Of a DNA stretch of 64,000 bases, positions 29,500 through 37,504 are shown piece by piece (position 1 is the first letter of the stretch; every line of letters begins with the position of its first letter). The notes beneath the pieces were generated by a model, which was not told where the DNA came from, made no database searches, and saw only the letters and a list, made by a program, of their open reading frames with translations. This DNA comes from an uncultured Gammaproteobacteria bacterium (lineage in GTDB: Bacteria; Pseudomonadota; Gammaproteobacteria; Steroidobacterales; UBA11654): positions 66,168 through 130,167 of the forward strand of contig CACDKD010000003.1 of NCBI GenBank assembly GCA_902553145.1, written 5' to 3'. The position numbers were made by a program, and so were the translations under genes.

Positions 29500-29907
29500 T
29501 TAATCTATGTCATAGATCCTGTATCGCTCTGGTTTGAGCACACCCAAGCTGGTTTGCTCTAGAGACAATTTCCTTTGAATCTGATTCAGTCTCTCTTCTC
29601 CAAATGCTTCAACGATCATTCTATTCCAGATTTCTTGAGCTTCGTCGTCATGCCTAATATCTACTTGGCCCCAGACAATCACATGACTCATAACGACTGG
29701 TTTGCAAATAGAGACGCAGGCTCTTGGATCTCTTTCTAGATTTCGTTTTTTTTGTTTTCCAGTAAAGCTAAATAATAAGCCTTCCTCATGCATCCCCATC
29801 ATCAGAGGGGTGACATGAGGACCTCCGTCAGGACCGATTGATGAAAAATGAACCCATTCATCTGGCTTATGAATTGTTTTTATCGCATCTATTAGTTTCT
29901 GATCCAT
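29500..29907 (-). CDS. Pyridoxamine 5'-phosphate oxidase-like (PPOX class) protein
   Basis: WVHFSSIGPDGGPHVTPLMMGMHEEGLLFSFTGKQKKRNLERDPRACVSI. Confidence 0.85.
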   Translation of the reverse strand: MDQKLIDAIKTIHKPDEWVHFSSIGPDGGPHVTPLMMGMHEEGLLFSFTGKQKKRNLERDPRACVSICKPVVMSHVIVWGQVDIRHDDEAQEIWNRMIVEAFGEERLNQIQRKLSLEQTSLGVLKPERYRIYDID

Positions 29908-29908
29908 T

Positions 29909-30028
29909 TCATTCCCCCGATAAGTAATTTGTGATTGCGTCAATCAAAGGAGGTGTCAGTAAGCTCAAAATATAGAATATAAGGAGTGTCACAACCATAG
30001 CTACTGCAATTATAAAAATGCTTCTCAT
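29909..30028 (-). CDS. Tiny membrane protein (39 aa), not in the supplied ORF track
   Basis: Manual translation MRSIFIIAVAMVVTLLIFYILSLLTPPLIDAITNYLSGE*; stop immediately precedes the PPOX start (TGAAATG). Confidence 0.45.
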   Translation of the reverse strand: MRSIFIIAVAMVVTLLIFYILSLLTPPLIDAITNYLSGE

Positions 30029-30034
30029 CTTTAT

Positions 30035-30886
30035 TTATGCCTTTAATTCTCTTGGTACCCAGTCTGGCGAACCAAAAATAGATTTTATCTTATCTTTACC
30101 GTCTATTGAATTTGCGAAGTCTGTAAAAATCTCTCTCCAAGTAAAAAGAGTAATTTTAAATGGATTAGACGTTTTAACATTTCTTTTTAAACCATAAATT
30201 ACTGACTCCTCCTCGGGTTGATATGTTCCAAAGATTCGGTCCCAAATGATTAATAAGTTCCCAAAGTTTTTGTCCATGTATTCATCGTTCACTCCGTGAT
30301 GAACTCGATGAGCAGACGGAGTGACAAAGATCCATTCCAGAGGCCCAAGTTTACCGATCATTTTTGTATGTTGTATAACAGCCCATAATGTGGAAGCCGC
30401 TCCAACAATTAGTGTGAGGAGCGGATTGAAGCCAATCAATGGAAGAACAAAGAAAAATGGCACTCTAAAGAACGGATTAAACCACGCTTGTCTGAGTGCA
30501 ACTAGGAAATTCATTTCTTCACTGGAGTGATGATTCATGTGAATTGCCCAAAAAAACCTCACATGATGTGAAGTTCGATGGAACCAGTAGTAAATAAAAT
30601 CAATCGCCAATAATGTCAGTAGGATTTCAATCCATATTGAGCCAAACACTGAAAAGTCAAACAGTCTAAATTGATAAAGATAGAGATAAAAAGCAATGAT
30701 CATGCCTTTCGACATTATATTCACCATCACATTTCCTGTGATTAAACCAATTGAGCCGAGAGAGTCTTTATAGTTGTAGTATTTAAGCCCTCTCTTAGAG
30801 GAAATGATTATTTCAGAGATGATTAAACATAAAATGATCGGCGCACCGATTGCATAAATCGTGTAGTCAGTGACAGCGCTGATCAT
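30035..30886 (-). CDS. Sterol desaturase / fatty acid hydroxylase family protein
   Basis: HRTSHHVRFFWAIHMNHHSSEEMN and SAHRVHHGVND histidine boxes. Confidence 0.92.
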   Translation of the reverse strand: MISAVTDYTIYAIGAPIILCLIISEIIISSKRGLKYYNYKDSLGSIGLITGNVMVNIMSKGMIIAFYLYLYQFRLFDFSVFGSIWIEILLTLLAIDFIYYWFHRTSHHVRFFWAIHMNHHSSEEMNFLVALRQAWFNPFFRVPFFFVLPLIGFNPLLTLIVGAASTLWAVIQHTKMIGKLGPLEWIFVTPSAHRVHHGVNDEYMDKNFGNLLIIWDRIFGTYQPEEESVIYGLKRNVKTSNPFKITLFTWREIFTDFANSIDGKDKIKSIFGSPDWVPRELKA

Positions 30887-30894
30887 TTAGGGCT

Positions 30895-31536
30895 TTATTG
30901 TTTAGCCAAAGTGACAGGTTTTAGAGCTTTAATGGTGACCATTCCATCTTGTCCAATATCAGATATCTCAAGTTCAACTCCGATGACTTCAGCAAAGGCA
31001 TTGAAACGTTTTCTTATCCAGATGTCATGCACCTCTTCTTCAGTTAGATCATGCTGACCGAGGCGAACAGTTTGCTCCAATATTAGACCGAATGGAGATG
31101 TCCAGCTTCTTTCTGCGTCATCTTTTTTTACATCAAGAAAAAGTTGATACGAGCAAGCTGTTCGATCGATCATGCCGACCATCACAGCTTCCATCTCGCC
31201 GGAGCGAAGATAATTGTCACGAACTCTTTCGAGCATAGGCAGAGTGGCTTGAACTTCATTTTGAATTAATTCATCAATCATGTCGTTGTTTTTTGCAAAC
31301 TGAATTGTTGTCAGTATCATTTTTATCAGAGCGTCGTTGATATCGTGTTGGTATGGCTTTGTTTCATTGAGTGATTTCAAAACAACAGACATTGCTCGTC
31401 CCAACATTTCTTCTCTTCCTTCAAATCCGCTTGAAGCAGCGGTTAGTTTTTTGGATTCGTTATGTCCGCCGGCATTTAGATTCTTAGCAGGCACCAATGT
31501 TAGAGCCAAAAATACTATCAAAATATAGTTTTTCAT
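30895..31536 (-). CDS. Exported protein of unknown function; predicted mature N-terminus GGHNESKK
   Basis: MKNYILIVFLALTLVPAKNLNA|GGHNESKK signal peptide with AxA-like cleavage. Confidence 0.65.
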   Translation of the reverse strand: MKNYILIVFLALTLVPAKNLNAGGHNESKKLTAASSGFEGREEMLGRAMSVVLKSLNETKPYQHDINDALIKMILTTIQFAKNNDMIDELIQNEVQATLPMLERVRDNYLRSGEMEAVMVGMIDRTACSYQLFLDVKKDDAERSWTSPFGLILEQTVRLGQHDLTEEEVHDIWIRKRFNAFAEVIGVELEISDIGQDGMVTIKALKPVTLAKQ

Positions 31537-31556
31537 TGATTTGTTCCCCATTTATA

Positions 31557-31587
31557 TATCTAAAATTACTTTATTAGATTTTAGATA
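31557..31587. repeat. Perfect 10-bp inverted repeat with 11-nt spacer in a divergent intergenic region
   Basis: TATCTAAAAT-tactttattag-ATTTTAGATA. Confidence 0.6.
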
Positions 31588-31660
31588 AGTGCTCAAGAAC
31601 TCAATGTTTTTACTTAAAGCCTTCTAAGTCTTCAACTATAATAATTTTAAAGGCACGAAT

Positions 31661-32806
31661 ATGAGTAAGCAGAAACATTCAATGCAGCCAAAACCGAACC
31701 ATGATGAATCGGTCAGGCAAGATTTTGTCACGGATCTGAGGGCATATTTAACCGATGAAATTTACACATTGATTACGCCACATTATGAAAAGAAAATTGA
31801 GCCTGAATTTCTTCAATCACATGACAGGAAGCCAAAAGATAAATCCGAAGTAAAATCACTAATGCTCAATGACAAGGGTTATCAGAGTTGGAGCCTTCTG
31901 CAAAGATTAAGTCAACAAATGATGTTTACTTCTGTCATTGATACCGTCGAACGTAATTTAGAAGCAATGATTGATAATTTAGACAAGCATCAAGAGATTG
32001 GAAGCCTTGAGATTGATGATTCCCTCGAAATCCCAAGATATTTGACCGCTTATGACATCCATCAACAGCCTGGCGGTTACCATAGCGAAACGATTGAAAA
32101 AGATATTTCAGCCGGCGCTGTTTATGACATCTCTCTTCCCATATACTCGAGAAATGCAATGGGCGAAGAAAATGACCTTTTGGCCCAAGCCATCATTCAC
32201 TATATTGATAAAAACATAGGAACATTTCAGCCAAAGGATATTTTGGATATGGGATGCGGAATAGGAAACTCAACCTTGCCTTTTTCAAAGAAATATCCGA
32301 ATTCGAAGGTCGTCGGTGCTGATGTGGCATTGCCTTGCTTGAGGTATGCTCATGCCAGAGCCAATGCTTTGGGAGTGGAAGCGGATTTCAGTCAACAGAA
32401 TGTCGAAAAAACCAACTATGATTCAGAGTCGTTTGATCTTGTGACATCGACGCTGCTTCTCCATGAAACATCTCATGATGCGGTGCCAAAGATTATCCAA
32501 GAATGCTTTAGACTGCTTAAGCCTGGTGGTTGGATGATACATTTGGATGTTTATCCATTTCATAAGAAAGAAGATGATCCCCTTTACGATTTTTTAAAGG
32601 ACTGGGAGGTTATCAATAACAATGAAAATTTCTCTGGAGCTCTGAGGAAGATGAATATGAAAAAAATCATTGAAGATGCCGGTTTTGCAACTGAGACAGT
32701 TGAATTCACTTCAGCCGAGGCAGCCGCAAAATACAGTAAAGGTTATACAGGCGACTTCTATCTGAAGTTACCAGTCTATGTTGCTCAAAAATCAATCGCG
32801 TCATGA
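31661..32806 (+). CDS. Class I SAM-dependent methyltransferase
   Basis: DILDMGCGIGNSTLPFSKKYP motif I; FDLVTSTLLLHETSHDAVPKIIQECFRLLKPGGWMI. Confidence 0.9.
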   Translation: MSKQKHSMQPKPNHDESVRQDFVTDLRAYLTDEIYTLITPHYEKKIEPEFLQSHDRKPKDKSEVKSLMLNDKGYQSWSLLQRLSQQMMFTSVIDTVERNLEAMIDNLDKHQEIGSLEIDDSLEIPRYLTAYDIHQQPGGYHSETIEKDISAGAVYDISLPIYSRNAMGEENDLLAQAIIHYIDKNIGTFQPKDILDMGCGIGNSTLPFSKKYPNSKVVGADVALPCLRYAHARANALGVEADFSQQNVEKTNYDSESFDLVTSTLLLHETSHDAVPKIIQECFRLLKPGGWMIHLDVYPFHKKEDDPLYDFLKDWEVINNNENFSGALRKMNMKKIIEDAGFATETVEFTSAEAAAKYSKGYTGDFYLKLPVYVAQKSIAS

Positions 32807-33093
32807 ATGATAAGACAAAACTTCCTCGTGTCGCTAAAGGCAAGAAACTAAATTATCTTAACGATGGTTCAATTGATAATTTGATGGCAATGATAATGAC
32901 TTTGACACAGGAAATATCTGTTCTTAGAGATCGAATCGATACACTCGAACGAATACTCGAGAGTAAAAAAATAATTCTTGATGAAGAATTCAATGAATTT
33001 ATACCCAGCGATGATCTTGAAACAAAAAGAAAGAATAGAAGGCACGCATTACTTGAAAGGGTTCTATTACCAATCAAAAAAGAGCTGGAGTAA
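32803..33093 (+). CDS. Small coiled-coil-like protein of unknown function
   Basis: Overlaps upstream gene by ATGA; IMTLTQEISVLRDRIDTLERILESKK heptad-like pattern. Confidence 0.7.
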   Translation: MNDKTKLPRVAKGKKLNYLNDGSIDNLMAMIMTLTQEISVLRDRIDTLERILESKKIILDEEFNEFIPSDDLETKRKNRRHALLERVLLPIKKELE

Positions 33094-33096
33094 GAG

Positions 33097-34215
33097 ATGG
33101 ATTTGAAGAGTATCCAGTCAATTCATACTGGACCATATAAATTAGTTTATGTATCCAGCGGTGGTGGGAGCACTGCTATATCAGATTTTTTAAAAGTACC
33201 CGGTGCAAGCAACACGATCCTGGAGTCATATATCCCTTACTCTAGAGAATCCATGGATGAATATTTGGGCATTAAACCAAGCCACTATTGCGGATTACAA
33301 ACCACAATAAATATGGCTATGATTGCATTCAAGAGGGCACAAAAACTTGCACCAGATGCAAAAAAACAGCACTTGTTGGGTGCTGCTGTTACAGCGACAT
33401 TATCAACAACATACGAAAAATTAGGATCCCATCGCTTTTTTGTTTGCATTCAAGGAAGCGACGCAACGCATGTAATCTCTTGCTATCTCACCAAGGGAAA
33501 AAGAACCAGAGACTCAGAAGAAAAGTTGGTCTCAGAATGTCTCGAGGCTCTGATTGGTATCGCATGTGGAGTCAGTTCTGAGCTTCCTAAGCTTTCGCAA
33601 AATATTGAATATGAAGTTGTAAAGTCTAAAAAGGAATGGACACAGTTGATTGATTCTGAGATTGAATTCATAAAATGCCAGGAAGAAATATCCCGCTTAA
33701 TATTTCCAGGAACTTTTAACCCTATTCATGAAGGGCACTTACAAATCAAAGAAATTGCTGAAAAAATGACAAAACAAAAACTCTTTTTTGAAATTTCAGT
33801 CAGCAATGTCGACAAAGCGCCTCTCAGTTACTACGAAATTCAGAAAACCATTGAGCAATTTTCTAAAGAGCATCGATGGGTATTAACGAATGCCCCTACA
33901 TTTCAAGAAAAAATTAAGTTATTTCCTAAATCAACTTTTGTTGTGGGCACGGACACCTTAATGAGAATTTTTGATCAAAAGTACTATCAAGATCAATTGA
34001 GCATGAATAAGGCTTTAGAGTGTTTTGATGAATATGACGCAAGATTCATAGTTTTTGGCAGAGAGATCGAAAAAACGTTTAGGTCTTTGGAGGATCTGAA
34101 AATCCCCACGTCCATGCTCCATAGATTTGAGGGCGTGAGTGAAAATGAATTTAGAATGGACATTCGGTCCAGAGATATTAAAAGAAGCAATGAAGAGAGC
34201 AGAAGACCAGCTTAA
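33097..34215 (+). CDS. CinA-like (PncC) domain fused to NMN adenylyltransferase-like nucleotidyltransferase domain
   Basis: N-terminal CinA-like YVSSGGGSTAISDFLKVPGAS..; C-terminal IFPGTFNPIHEGHLQIKEIA nucleotidyltransferase signature and VVGTDTLMRI. Confidence 0.75.
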   Translation: MDLKSIQSIHTGPYKLVYVSSGGGSTAISDFLKVPGASNTILESYIPYSRESMDEYLGIKPSHYCGLQTTINMAMIAFKRAQKLAPDAKKQHLLGAAVTATLSTTYEKLGSHRFFVCIQGSDATHVISCYLTKGKRTRDSEEKLVSECLEALIGIACGVSSELPKLSQNIEYEVVKSKKEWTQLIDSEIEFIKCQEEISRLIFPGTFNPIHEGHLQIKEIAEKMTKQKLFFEISVSNVDKAPLSYYEIQKTIEQFSKEHRWVLTNAPTFQEKIKLFPKSTFVVGTDTLMRIFDQKYYQDQLSMNKALECFDEYDARFIVFGREIEKTFRSLEDLKIPTSMLHRFEGVSENEFRMDIRSRDIKRSNEESRRPA

Positions 34216-34506
34216 TCAATCCAAGCCTTCGACGATCACAAAATCTCTGTCGGAACTATTTTCTATGAAGCCCAAAGCTTTTTCATAAGCTTCGCATTGA
34301 TAACAGGATAGAGCATCCTCATAAGTTTTGAATTTAACCACAACAGTTTTAGGAAGACTTCCCGATTCCATTTGATTCTGAACTCCCTTTCCTGTCACGA
34401 GAAATTCACCGTCAAATTCTTTTACCGCTTTTGCAGCATGCTTGGCATAATCCTTATATTCTGATTCATTAAAGTACTCGCATCTGACAATAAAATAACC
34501 GGGCAT
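34216..34506 (-). CDS. DUF1330 family protein
   Basis: MPGYFIVRCEYFNESEYKDYAKHAAKAVKEFDGEFLV...VVVKFKTYEDALSCYQCEAYEKA; start moved to internal ATG. Confidence 0.8.
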   Translation of the reverse strand: MPGYFIVRCEYFNESEYKDYAKHAAKAVKEFDGEFLVTGKGVQNQMESGSLPKTVVVKFKTYEDALSCYQCEAYEKALGFIENSSDRDFVIVEGLD

Positions 34507-34513
34507 GTTGATA

Positions 34514-34993
34514 TCAGAGAATTGATTCGATTTCTTTTTCAATTTCAGCCGGCGTTGTTTTTGGCGCAAATCGATGCAGGACCTTACCGTCTCTACTCAC
34601 CAAGAATTTTGTAAAATTCCATTTGATTCCTTTTGACCCCATTATTCCTGGTTGTTCGGATTTCAGGTGACCAAATAAAGGCTCCTCTTTTTCCCCATTG
34701 ACTTCAATTTTTGCTAAGACAGGAAAACTAATATCATAATTCATTGAACAAAACTCTTGGATCTCTGAATTGGAACCCGGTTCCTGTTTTCCAAATTGAT
34801 TGCATGGAAATGCTAGAACAGAAAACCCATTGCCGGCATATTTTTTTTGCAATTCATTCAGTCCATCATACTGAGGAGTGAATCCACATTTACTTGCCGT
34901 GTTTACAATCAGCAAAACTTTATCCCTGTAATCACTCATTTTGATTTCAGAGTTATCTTTGTCTTTCACTGTGTATTCATAAATCTGAGTCAT
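34514..34993 (-). CDS. Glutathione peroxidase (Cys type)
   Basis: LLIVNTASKCGFTPQYDGLNELQKKY; FPCNQFGKQEPG; WNFTKFLV. Confidence 0.96.
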   Translation of the reverse strand: MTQIYEYTVKDKDNSEIKMSDYRDKVLLIVNTASKCGFTPQYDGLNELQKKYAGNGFSVLAFPCNQFGKQEPGSNSEIQEFCSMNYDISFPVLAKIEVNGEKEEPLFGHLKSEQPGIMGSKGIKWNFTKFLVSRDGKVLHRFAPKTTPAEIEKEIESIL

Positions 34994-35083
34994 ACCTAAT
35001 CTCCATAAAATCCGTTTTTTTCTAACTATAATGTATACAATAAATGAAGTTCATCAAGTAACAATAAGTATCTAAAAATAGCT

Positions 35084-36121
35084 ATGAAAAGTTTTCCACT
35101 TTCTGTCCTAATTTTAAGCTTTTTAATTTTTTCTGGACATGCTGGAGTGCATAATACAACTCCCGATCCAATAACTGAACTTCCTTGGCAAGAAGCAGTC
35201 ATCAGTGTGACCGATCTTGAGAAAACTGCCGAATTCTTTAAAAAGATTGGTGGTTTTAAAGAGCTTTACAGGGGTCAATCGAGTAAGTCTTCCATTAAAC
35301 ACTATGGACTGACTGCTGATGCAAGCGCAGAGGAGTTATTGCTTTCAGCAAAGGGTTCTGATGTTGGCTTTATTCGTCTCATTCGCTTTGATAATACTGA
35401 TACCAAGAAGCCTATGAGACCTGGATCTAGAGCATGGGATACAGGATGTTACTTCAGCCTTATGGTGAGGATGAAAGGATTGAGAGAAATTTATGATGAA
35501 GCAATAGAAATGGGGTGGTGGACAGAGACACCCGTTGCAGAAATCAAATTTGGGGAATCGAGACTGGATGTGGTGATATTTAAGGGCCCAGATGGCCTTC
35601 AAATTCAAGGGTATGACAGGCTTCAACCGCCACTACCAAAGTCTTTCCCAGAATTTGAACGAATATCGCAGCCATTCAATATCATGCAGATGATCAAAAA
35701 CAGAGAACACAGCAGAAAATTTTTTGTCGATCTGCTAGGATTCAATACTTTTTTTTATGGTGCTCCGTTTACAGCGAAGGAGGAGGCCATATCCCCTTTA
35801 GGCATTCCCCTGAATCTCACAACAAAGACACAGTATAGAACTGCAATATACTATCCTGTCGCAGGAGAGTTGGGCAGGGTGGAGATGATCGAATTTATGG
35901 ATATAAAGGGCTTGGATCACAGTGAAAACTGCCATGCTCCAAATCTAGGATTACTTTCCATTAAGTATCCAGTTAAGAATATTCAACATTCATTAAAAAT
36001 ACTTAAAGCAAGAGGTCTACGATCCACCGATGTCAATCAAATTGAACTCCAGCCATATGGAGATATTTCAATTTTTTCTCTTTCATCCCCAGATGGTGCG
36101 ATTGTGGAATTTTATGAGTAA
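35084..36121 (+). CDS. Exported two-domain VOC (glyoxalase-like) protein; predicted mature N-terminus GVHNTTPD
   Basis: Signal peptide ...FSGHA|GVHN; VISVTDLEKTAEFFKKIGGF and NIMQMIKNREHSRKFFVDLLGFNTFFYG VOC repeats. Confidence 0.75.
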   Translation: MKSFPLSVLILSFLIFSGHAGVHNTTPDPITELPWQEAVISVTDLEKTAEFFKKIGGFKELYRGQSSKSSIKHYGLTADASAEELLLSAKGSDVGFIRLIRFDNTDTKKPMRPGSRAWDTGCYFSLMVRMKGLREIYDEAIEMGWWTETPVAEIKFGESRLDVVIFKGPDGLQIQGYDRLQPPLPKSFPEFERISQPFNIMQMIKNREHSRKFFVDLLGFNTFFYGAPFTAKEEAISPLGIPLNLTTKTQYRTAIYYPVAGELGRVEMIEFMDIKGLDHSENCHAPNLGLLSIKYPVKNIQHSLKILKARGLRSTDVNQIELQPYGDISIFSLSSPDGAIVEFYE

Positions 36122-36548
36122 AACCAATCATCAACTCCAGCCGTTCCACTTAGCAATTCCTGTCCATGATTTGGAAAGTGCAAAAAACTTTTATCATCAT
36201 TCACTTGGGTGTGAAATAGGGAGAAGCTCCAACGAATGGATTGATTTCAATTTTTTCGGCCATCAATTGGTTTGTCATCTGAGCGAGAGAGCTTCAAATG
36301 AGATCACGAATTCAGTCGATTCTAATGACATTCCAGTTCCCCATTTTGGACTTGTCTTGAGTTGGAATGATTTTAAAACTATCACTAGTGATCTCAAAGA
36401 AAAGAAGATAGAGTTTCTGATAGAGCCGACTATAAGATTTGAAAATGAGGTTGGTGAACAGGCCATAGCCTTCTTGAGAGATCCATCAGGCAATGCAATT
36501 GAATTAAAAGCATTCAAGAACATGGATAGCTTATTTAAGGCAAAATGA
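36114..36548 (+). CDS. VOC family protein
   Basis: LQPFHLAIPVHDLESAKNFYHHSLGCEIGR ... FLRDPSGNAIELKAF; start moved to ATG overlapping the upstream stop. Confidence 0.9.
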   Translation: MSKTNHQLQPFHLAIPVHDLESAKNFYHHSLGCEIGRSSNEWIDFNFFGHQLVCHLSERASNEITNSVDSNDIPVPHFGLVLSWNDFKTITSDLKEKKIEFLIEPTIRFENEVGEQAIAFLRDPSGNAIELKAFKNMDSLFKAK

Positions 36549-36573
36549 TTAAACAAACCAAGGAGTAAAGAGG

Positions 36574-36852
36574 ATGAACAATGTATTTTTTGATGGGGAT
36601 ATTTTCGGCATTGTCGACAACGGAGTATTAGCTATTCTTGCTCTCGCAGGCATTGATCTTGATAAGAAACTTGGCGGTTCTGGTGTGATGGGAGGATTAT
36701 TCGGGGCACTGATAGGCAATTCACTGAGTGATCTTCTTGCTGCTTTGTTGGATCCAAGTACACGTAATTTAGCCGGAGGTATTTTTGCTGGTTGCATGTA
36801 TGTTGTTGTCATTGTTTATGTCTACGTCAAAGTCACAAAAAAAGCGCTTTAA
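36574..36852 (+). CDS. Small glycine-rich membrane protein of unknown function
   Basis: 92 aa with two hydrophobic stretches, GGSGVMGGLFGALIGNSLSDLLAALLD. Confidence 0.6.
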   Translation: MNNVFFDGDIFGIVDNGVLAILALAGIDLDKKLGGSGVMGGLFGALIGNSLSDLLAALLDPSTRNLAGGIFAGCMYVVVIVYVYVKVTKKAL

Positions 36853-37232
36853 TGAGTCAATTCTTAAATCATTGGCATCGGAGTATCGAAGATAAAGTTG
36901 TTGATACTTCAATCATGATTAACAAGGTTGAATTTAATTCACCTCTTGTTTACAGGCCAATCGTTGGAATCGAAATGGTCACAAAGTACCTCACTGCTGC
37001 TAACGAAGTTCTGAATAACTCTCATTTTAGATATACATCAGAATTTGAAGACGAAAATAGAGCATGTCTTGTTTTTGAAACAAAGATAGACGATATGGAA
37101 GTCAGTGGAATAGATTTAATTGAGTGGAATGGTGAAGACAAGATGACTAAATTGAGCGTATTTATCAGACCCTTTTCTGCAATAACCAAGGTCGGCGAAC
37201 ATATGTCAAAAAAGTTATCTGAAATGGCATGA
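36852..37232 (+). CDS. NTF2/SnoaL-like small protein
   Basis: MSQFLNHWHRSIEDKVVDTSIMINKVEFNSPLVYRPIVG...; start overlaps upstream stop (TAATG). Confidence 0.55.
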   Translation: MSQFLNHWHRSIEDKVVDTSIMINKVEFNSPLVYRPIVGIEMVTKYLTAANEVLNNSHFRYTSEFEDENRACLVFETKIDDMEVSGIDLIEWNGEDKMTKLSVFIRPFSAITKVGEHMSKKLSEMA

Positions 37233-37495
37233 GTAATTCCAATAGGAATGTCGATCAATATTGGAAAAAAAATATCCAAATCGTCACAATTCTTCTCTCA
37301 ATATGGTTCCTGGCTTCCTTTGGTTTCGGCATCATCTTTGCAAACGAACTCGATCAGATAAATTTCTTTGGTTTTAAGCTTGGTTTTTGGTTTGCTCAAC
37401 AAGGCAGCATTCTAATCTTTGTAGCAATCATTTTTATATACATCAGATTGATGAAGAAATTAGATCAAGACTTTAAAGAAGAGATAGACGATTAG
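37229..37495 (+). CDS. DUF4212 small subunit of Na+/solute symporter
   Basis: YWKKNIQIVTILLSIWFLASFGFGIIFANELDQINFFGFKLGFWFAQQGSILIFVAIIFIYIRLMKKLD. Confidence 0.92.
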   Translation: MSNSNRNVDQYWKKNIQIVTILLSIWFLASFGFGIIFANELDQINFFGFKLGFWFAQQGSILIFVAIIFIYIRLMKKLDQDFKEEIDD

Positions 37496-37504
37496 TCAGT
37501 TATC

